Shown here piece by piece: positions 24,858 through 27,616 of a stretch of 27,616 nucleotides of DNA. A model generated the notes under the pieces. That model was given only the letters and a program-made list of their open reading frames with translations, made no database searches and had not been told where the DNA came from. Position 1 is the stretch's first letter. Every line of letters starts with the position of its first letter. This stretch comes from a virus. The DNA lies in the IMG/VR virus record IMGVR_UViG_3300009505_000057, positions 1 to 27,616 of that record. The stretch is one strand, 5' to 3'. The translations under genes and the position numbers were made by a program.

Positions 24858-26909
24858 TTAAGATGGGCTATCAGTTGAGTAAGTAGAACCATTGTTAGTT
24901 CCATCATTTGTTCCCGCATGATCTAAAACGTCATCGCTGTTAGTTAGCCATTGACCAATTAGGTTAGTTCTATCTGTTGTGCCATTGTAGATGTCTAGGA
25001 TTTGAGAAGCTGTTAGGTCAGTATCGTAGATGCGAACATCTGCATATTTCCCGTCTGCATAGGTTGTAGCGTATCTTCCAATGTAAACATTATTAGCTGT
25101 GTTTACATCCATAGCTCCGTAGCCTGCAGATCCAAAATCCGCATTGTCAACTTGAACGCCATTTACATATAACTTTAAACCCAACCTAAAGTTTTCTCCC
25201 CCGCTTCCGTCATAGGTAGCTGATACGTGTAGCCATTCATTCTCTGGTAGTGGGGTTGTGTATTCTCTACCTCTAAATACTCCACCATCTATTAAATAGA
25301 TATTTAAGTTGCCCCCAGCATCAGTAGCTAAAAGCCATTCTCTATCAGAGCCTATACCATTATCCTTACCCAATACTCTAAATGTTGAATTATCATCAAT
25401 TTTCAACCATGTGCTGAGAGAAAAAGGTTCGTCATTGTTTCCATCTGAAAAACTAAACTCAGTGGAGTTACCTAAATTGACATGATCACTAACACCATCA
25501 AAGTCACGGCTTGCTTGCCTAGATGGAACTAGATCCATAGGAGGGTTATCATAGGAGTAAGTAGAACCAAAGTTAGTGCCGTCATTAGTTCCAGCCTTGT
25601 CTTCTACGTCATCGTTATCTGTTAGCCAATGTCCTGCAAGATTTGTTTGAACATCTGTGCCAGAGTAAATGTCAGAAACTTGGGAAGCTGTTAGGTCAGT
25701 ATCGTAATATCTAACATCTGCAATCTTGCCGTCTTGAAAAAAGTTTGCGTTGGTTAACGCATTATAAGCTCCAATAACTACGCTTGCGGTTGATGTCGTT
25801 ATTGTCCCGTCAAATGCAGTGGTGTTTTCTAAGTTCCCGTTTATATAGATTTTTATTTCGCTTCCGTCAACTGTAGCTGCAAGATGAAACCATTCACCAA
25901 CTGAAGCATCGGTTGTAGAGGTGCAAATAATATTTGTATTGTTGGTTTGCCTTATAAGAAATCTAACATCTGTTTCCCCTGTAAACAAAACCCAACTTAT
26001 GCCCCCACCCCCACTGCCAGAGTCAAATTTTGAGATTACACCCTTTCCAAAACTAGCATCTGTTGTTTCTTTTTTAATCCAAGATGAAACACTAAACACT
26101 GTGTCTCCGCTAAATATATTTCCAAGATCAACATAATCATTAACACCATCAAAGCTACGGCTTGCACTGCCAAACTCTACAGGTGGTGAGGGGTTATCAT
26201 ATGAATACTTTGATCCGTAGTTAGTGCCGTGATTTGTTCCCGCAGCATCTAGCAAGTTGTCTGCATCTGTTAGCCAATGCCCTACAAGATTTGTTTGAAC
26301 ATCTGTGCCAGCGTATAGGTCAGAAACTTGGGAAGCTGTTAGGTCAGTATCATAGATTCTAACATCTGCCATTTTCCCATTAATGTGATTTAATGGAGTT
26401 GTTGGGTTAGTCAAAAAACCTAACCCTAATTCGTTTGCAGCGTTTCCAGTGGCGGTATGTTGGTAGTTGTAACTCCCTATAAATGTCCCGTCTCTATAAG
26501 CTGAAATAGTAGATCCATCTGAACTCAACGCCCAATGATGCCAGCCAGAATCGGGAACGCAATTATCAATTTTTAAGTCATCTAATTGTGCTTGATTGGC
26601 ATTGTATATAATAAATCGTATTCCGTTAGGCTGAGTCCCCGTCCTGTTGTCAAGCTGAAGTAAAAACCCCCTGCTGTTTCCAGCGTAATTGTTAGCGACC
26701 AATGCCCCAGGATTATTAGTGTTATACTCGTCCCATTTAGCCCATAACGTGATAGTAAAAACCTTGCTTATATGAATAAAGTTAAAGCTGCTTGTTGTGC
26801 CTATAGAATCAACATTATCATCAACACCATCAAAGCTACGGCTTCGATTTCCAAAGCCGTCAAATGTTAGAGCCTCGCCCCCGTGAATATATGGATTGAT
26901 TATATCCAT
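24858..26909 (-). CDS. Virion-associated protein with three LamG-type lectin domains
   Basis: A 683-residue protein built of three LamG_3 modules. Each opens with a R-S/D-F-D-G-V-x-D-x-V segment (near residues 23, 252 and 466). Each then has W-x-H-W/L/V, a Y-x-D/N-G strand and A-D-V-R-I/Y-Y-D-T-D-L-T-A-S-Q, and closes with W-L-T-D/N-x-D-D and D-A-A-G-T-N-x-G-T-N-x-G-S. The modules repeat about every 216-226 codons, and their ends remain nearly identical at DNA level (see the repeats at 25007-26354), showing recent duplication or gene conversion. The start overlaps the stop of the upstream gene (TAATG). The position between probable head genes and the neck gene suggests a capsid or collar attachment rather than the tail tip. 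Confidence 0.87.
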   Translation of the reverse strand: MDIINPYIHGGEALTFDGFGNRSRSFDGVDDNVDSIGTTSSFNFIHISKVFTITLWAKWDEYNTNNPGALVANNYAGNSRGFLLQLDNRTGTQPNGIRFIIYNANQAQLDDLKIDNCVPDSGWHHWALSSDGSTISAYRDGTFIGSYNYQHTATGNAANELGLGFLTNPTTPLNHINGKMADVRIYDTDLTASQVSDLYAGTDVQTNLVGHWLTDADNLLDAAGTNHGTNYGSKYSYDNPSPPVEFGSASRSFDGVNDYVDLGNIFSGDTVFSVSSWIKKETTDASFGKGVISKFDSGSGGGGISWVLFTGETDVRFLIRQTNNTNIICTSTTDASVGEWFHLAATVDGSEIKIYINGNLENTTAFDGTITTSTASVVIGAYNALTNANFFQDGKIADVRYYDTDLTASQVSDIYSGTDVQTNLAGHWLTDNDDVEDKAGTNDGTNFGSTYSYDNPPMDLVPSRQASRDFDGVSDHVNLGNSTEFSFSDGNNDEPFSLSTWLKIDDNSTFRVLGKDNGIGSDREWLLATDAGGNLNIYLIDGGVFRGREYTTPLPENEWLHVSATYDGSGGENFRLGLKLYVNGVQVDNADFGSAGYGAMDVNTANNVYIGRYATTYADGKYADVRIYDTDLTASQILDIYNGTTDRTNLIGQWLTNSDDVLDHAGTNDGTNNGSTYSTDSPS
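25007..26354. repeat. Near-identical LamG module junctions (three copies)
   Basis: AAGCTGTTAGGTCAGTATC occurs at 25007, 25685 and 26333. The second and third copies share a 30-base block ending there, and a 27-base block nearby beginning CAAGATTTGTTTGAACATC. The spacings of 678 and 648 bases are multiples of three, so exchange between copies would keep the frame. Confidence 0.8.
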
Positions 26910-27487
26910 TAAATCATTCCGTCTGGATCAACTGCAGGAGGAACGTAATTAAATAGCTCGTAGCAGTGGAGTCCATAGAGAACCATGTCAGCATGGAATT
27001 GCTCAACTGTTAGACCAATGGAAGCCCCTAGAACATCTTTAACAACTAGAGCTTGTTCGCTAGGCATTTGGGTTTCATTAACCAATGTAAGCATACGAGT
27101 AAATGCGTTTTGTGCATCAACCGCAACATCGTATTTGATAGTTGTGTTAGGGCTTAAAAAATGAGCTGGAATTTTAGCATCAATTTCATCTTGTGTTAGG
27201 TCGACAACTTCAAAGCTTTGAATTGTTGCAGTCTCGTTAGCCACATCGTAATTAACGGGAAGCCTTTTGATTTTCTGAGTTGAAGAATCATAGCTTGGCT
27301 GTGCCTCTTTAACTTCAATAAGCCACTTAATATTATCAGCCAAGAAAGGAATCATTTCTGAAGTATCGTTAGATCCCCACTTGAGTCCTGTCATTGGTTT
27401 CCCGCTGCCGTCTTTTAGAGGTGCGGAGGTGTTTGTATCATAGACAGTAAACCTGTCAGATTCTTGGATTGGATATGTGATAGCCAT
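26909..27487 (-). CDS. Hypothetical virion-region protein (192 aa)
   Basis: The product begins MAITYPIQESDRFTVYDTNT and continues SAPLKDGSGKPMTGLKWGSN. The middle (ETATIQSFEVVDLTQDEIDA) and the C-terminus (LVVKDVLGASIGLTVEQFHA, YGLHCYELFNYVPPAVDPDG) are helical. I do not recognise the family. It is coupled to the three-LamG gene by TAATG, and the gene upstream ends 19 bases before its ATG. It may be an assembly chaperone or base for the LamG proteins, since large phage adhesins are often preceded by such a gene, but this is conjecture. The leader ACTAACAAAAAACAAAA has no Shine-Dalgarno sequence. Confidence 0.75.
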   Translation of the reverse strand: MAITYPIQESDRFTVYDTNTSAPLKDGSGKPMTGLKWGSNDTSEMIPFLADNIKWLIEVKEAQPSYDSSTQKIKRLPVNYDVANETATIQSFEVVDLTQDEIDAKIPAHFLSPNTTIKYDVAVDAQNAFTRMLTLVNETQMPSEQALVVKDVLGASIGLTVEQFHADMVLYGLHCYELFNYVPPAVDPDGMI

Positions 27488-27506
27488 TTTTGTTTTTTGT
27501 TAGTTT

Positions 27507-27616
27507 TTAATCCCATGAGATAAGCAAATCGCAATGCAATCCCGCTCCCCCCGCTGTAGTTGTATCTACTTCAAATTCAAATTTATCTCCAGCATTAAAA
27601 GTAGTTGGATTAGTTG
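27507..27616 (-). CDS. C-terminal end of a probable virion protein (5' part beyond window)
   Basis: An open frame enters from the right edge and ends with TAA at 27507-27509. The visible residues are TNPTTFNAGDKFEFEVDTTT followed by AGGAGLHCDLLISWD. A G-D-x-F-x-F-E-V strand, a Gly-rich turn and a final C-D-L-L-I-S-W-D strand are typical ends of beta-rich phage structural proteins such as capsid accessory or minor head proteins. Too little is visible to name it. Confidence 0.65.
   Translation of the reverse strand, partial: TNPTTFNAGDKFEFEVDTTTAGGAGLHCDLLISWD

Noticed and set aside
25007-26354. Repeated blocks that might suggest a CRISPR array or a diversity-generating retroelement target
   Set aside because: Spacing is about 650-680 bases and in frame within LamG modules. 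No reverse transcriptase or short regular spacers are present.
1-27616. tRNA, rRNA, integrase, transposase or attachment site
   Set aside because: I saw no cloverleaf, no recombinase or transposase motif and no insertion-sequence ends. Whether this is a free phage or prophage cannot be decided from the window.

Overview
This window is a contiguous piece of a tailed double-stranded DNA phage or prophage genome. Every convincing gene lies on the minus strand, so transcription runs from high to low coordinates. The virion genes indicate a siphovirus: a tail tube protein with no sheath gene, a tail assembly chaperone with a -1 frameshift extension, a 1025-residue tape measure protein, and a lambda-like tail tip (gpM/L/K/I/J-like order). 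The DNA is fairly AT-rich. Start codons are mostly preceded by A/C-rich leaders rather than Shine-Dalgarno sequences, which suggests a host lineage that initiates without them (Bacteroidota are one example). I cannot name the host. An amidase endolysin with spanin-like neighbours points to a Gram-negative host.

Layout in transcription order. 27616-23392: the end of a virion gene, a 192-residue protein of unknown role, and two large proteins with five LamG-type lectin domains. 23388-20773: gp10-like neck protein, tail terminator, tail tube, and tail assembly chaperone with its frameshift product. 20780-11793: tape measure, distal-tail-like protein, DUF1833-like tip protein, NlpC/P60 peptidase, gpI/gpJ-like tip protein, and a small probable tail protein. 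11770-10540: lysis cassette (holin-like protein with an internal lipoprotein start, amidase, membrane-anchored coiled-coil protein). 10497-9817: three small unknown genes. 9760-7098: nucleic-acid genes (SSB-like protein with an acidic IPF tip, DnaQ-like exonuclease, PD-(D/E)XK-like protein, metallophosphoesterase). 6927-3221: an operon ending in the replication core, namely an O-like winged-helix initiator, a 51-residue linker gene, DnaB-family helicase and a free-standing DnaA domain IV. 3059-1: two operons of small early-type genes, including a winged-helix regulator and an ArdC-N-like protein.

The non-coding architecture is the most distinctive part. Three intergenic modules (about 1296-1463, 3060-3188 and 6928-7050) share an upstream hairpin, a promoter-like TTGAWT-N17-YAATYH pair and a leader element containing TAATCATCAGCGGGAG. 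Each ends in a CACTACTAC motif directly before an ATG. That CACTACTAC motif precedes seven or eight starts. Its exact antisense (UUUGUAGUAGUG) lies in the 3' UTR of the SSB-like gene just before an intrinsic terminator. A second antisense copy, extending across a start codon, lies just before the terminator at 1416-1463. This suggests a riboregulatory circuit, which is an inference. Between small genes there are five GC-rich hairpins, mostly with a GAAA loop and none with a U-tract.

Two other DNA-level signals stand out. An array of 11-bp tandem repeats next to 9-bp AT-rich repeats sits inside the O-like gene and looks like a lambda-type origin. The pentamer GTTAG/CTAAC is strongly over-represented across the whole window on both strands.
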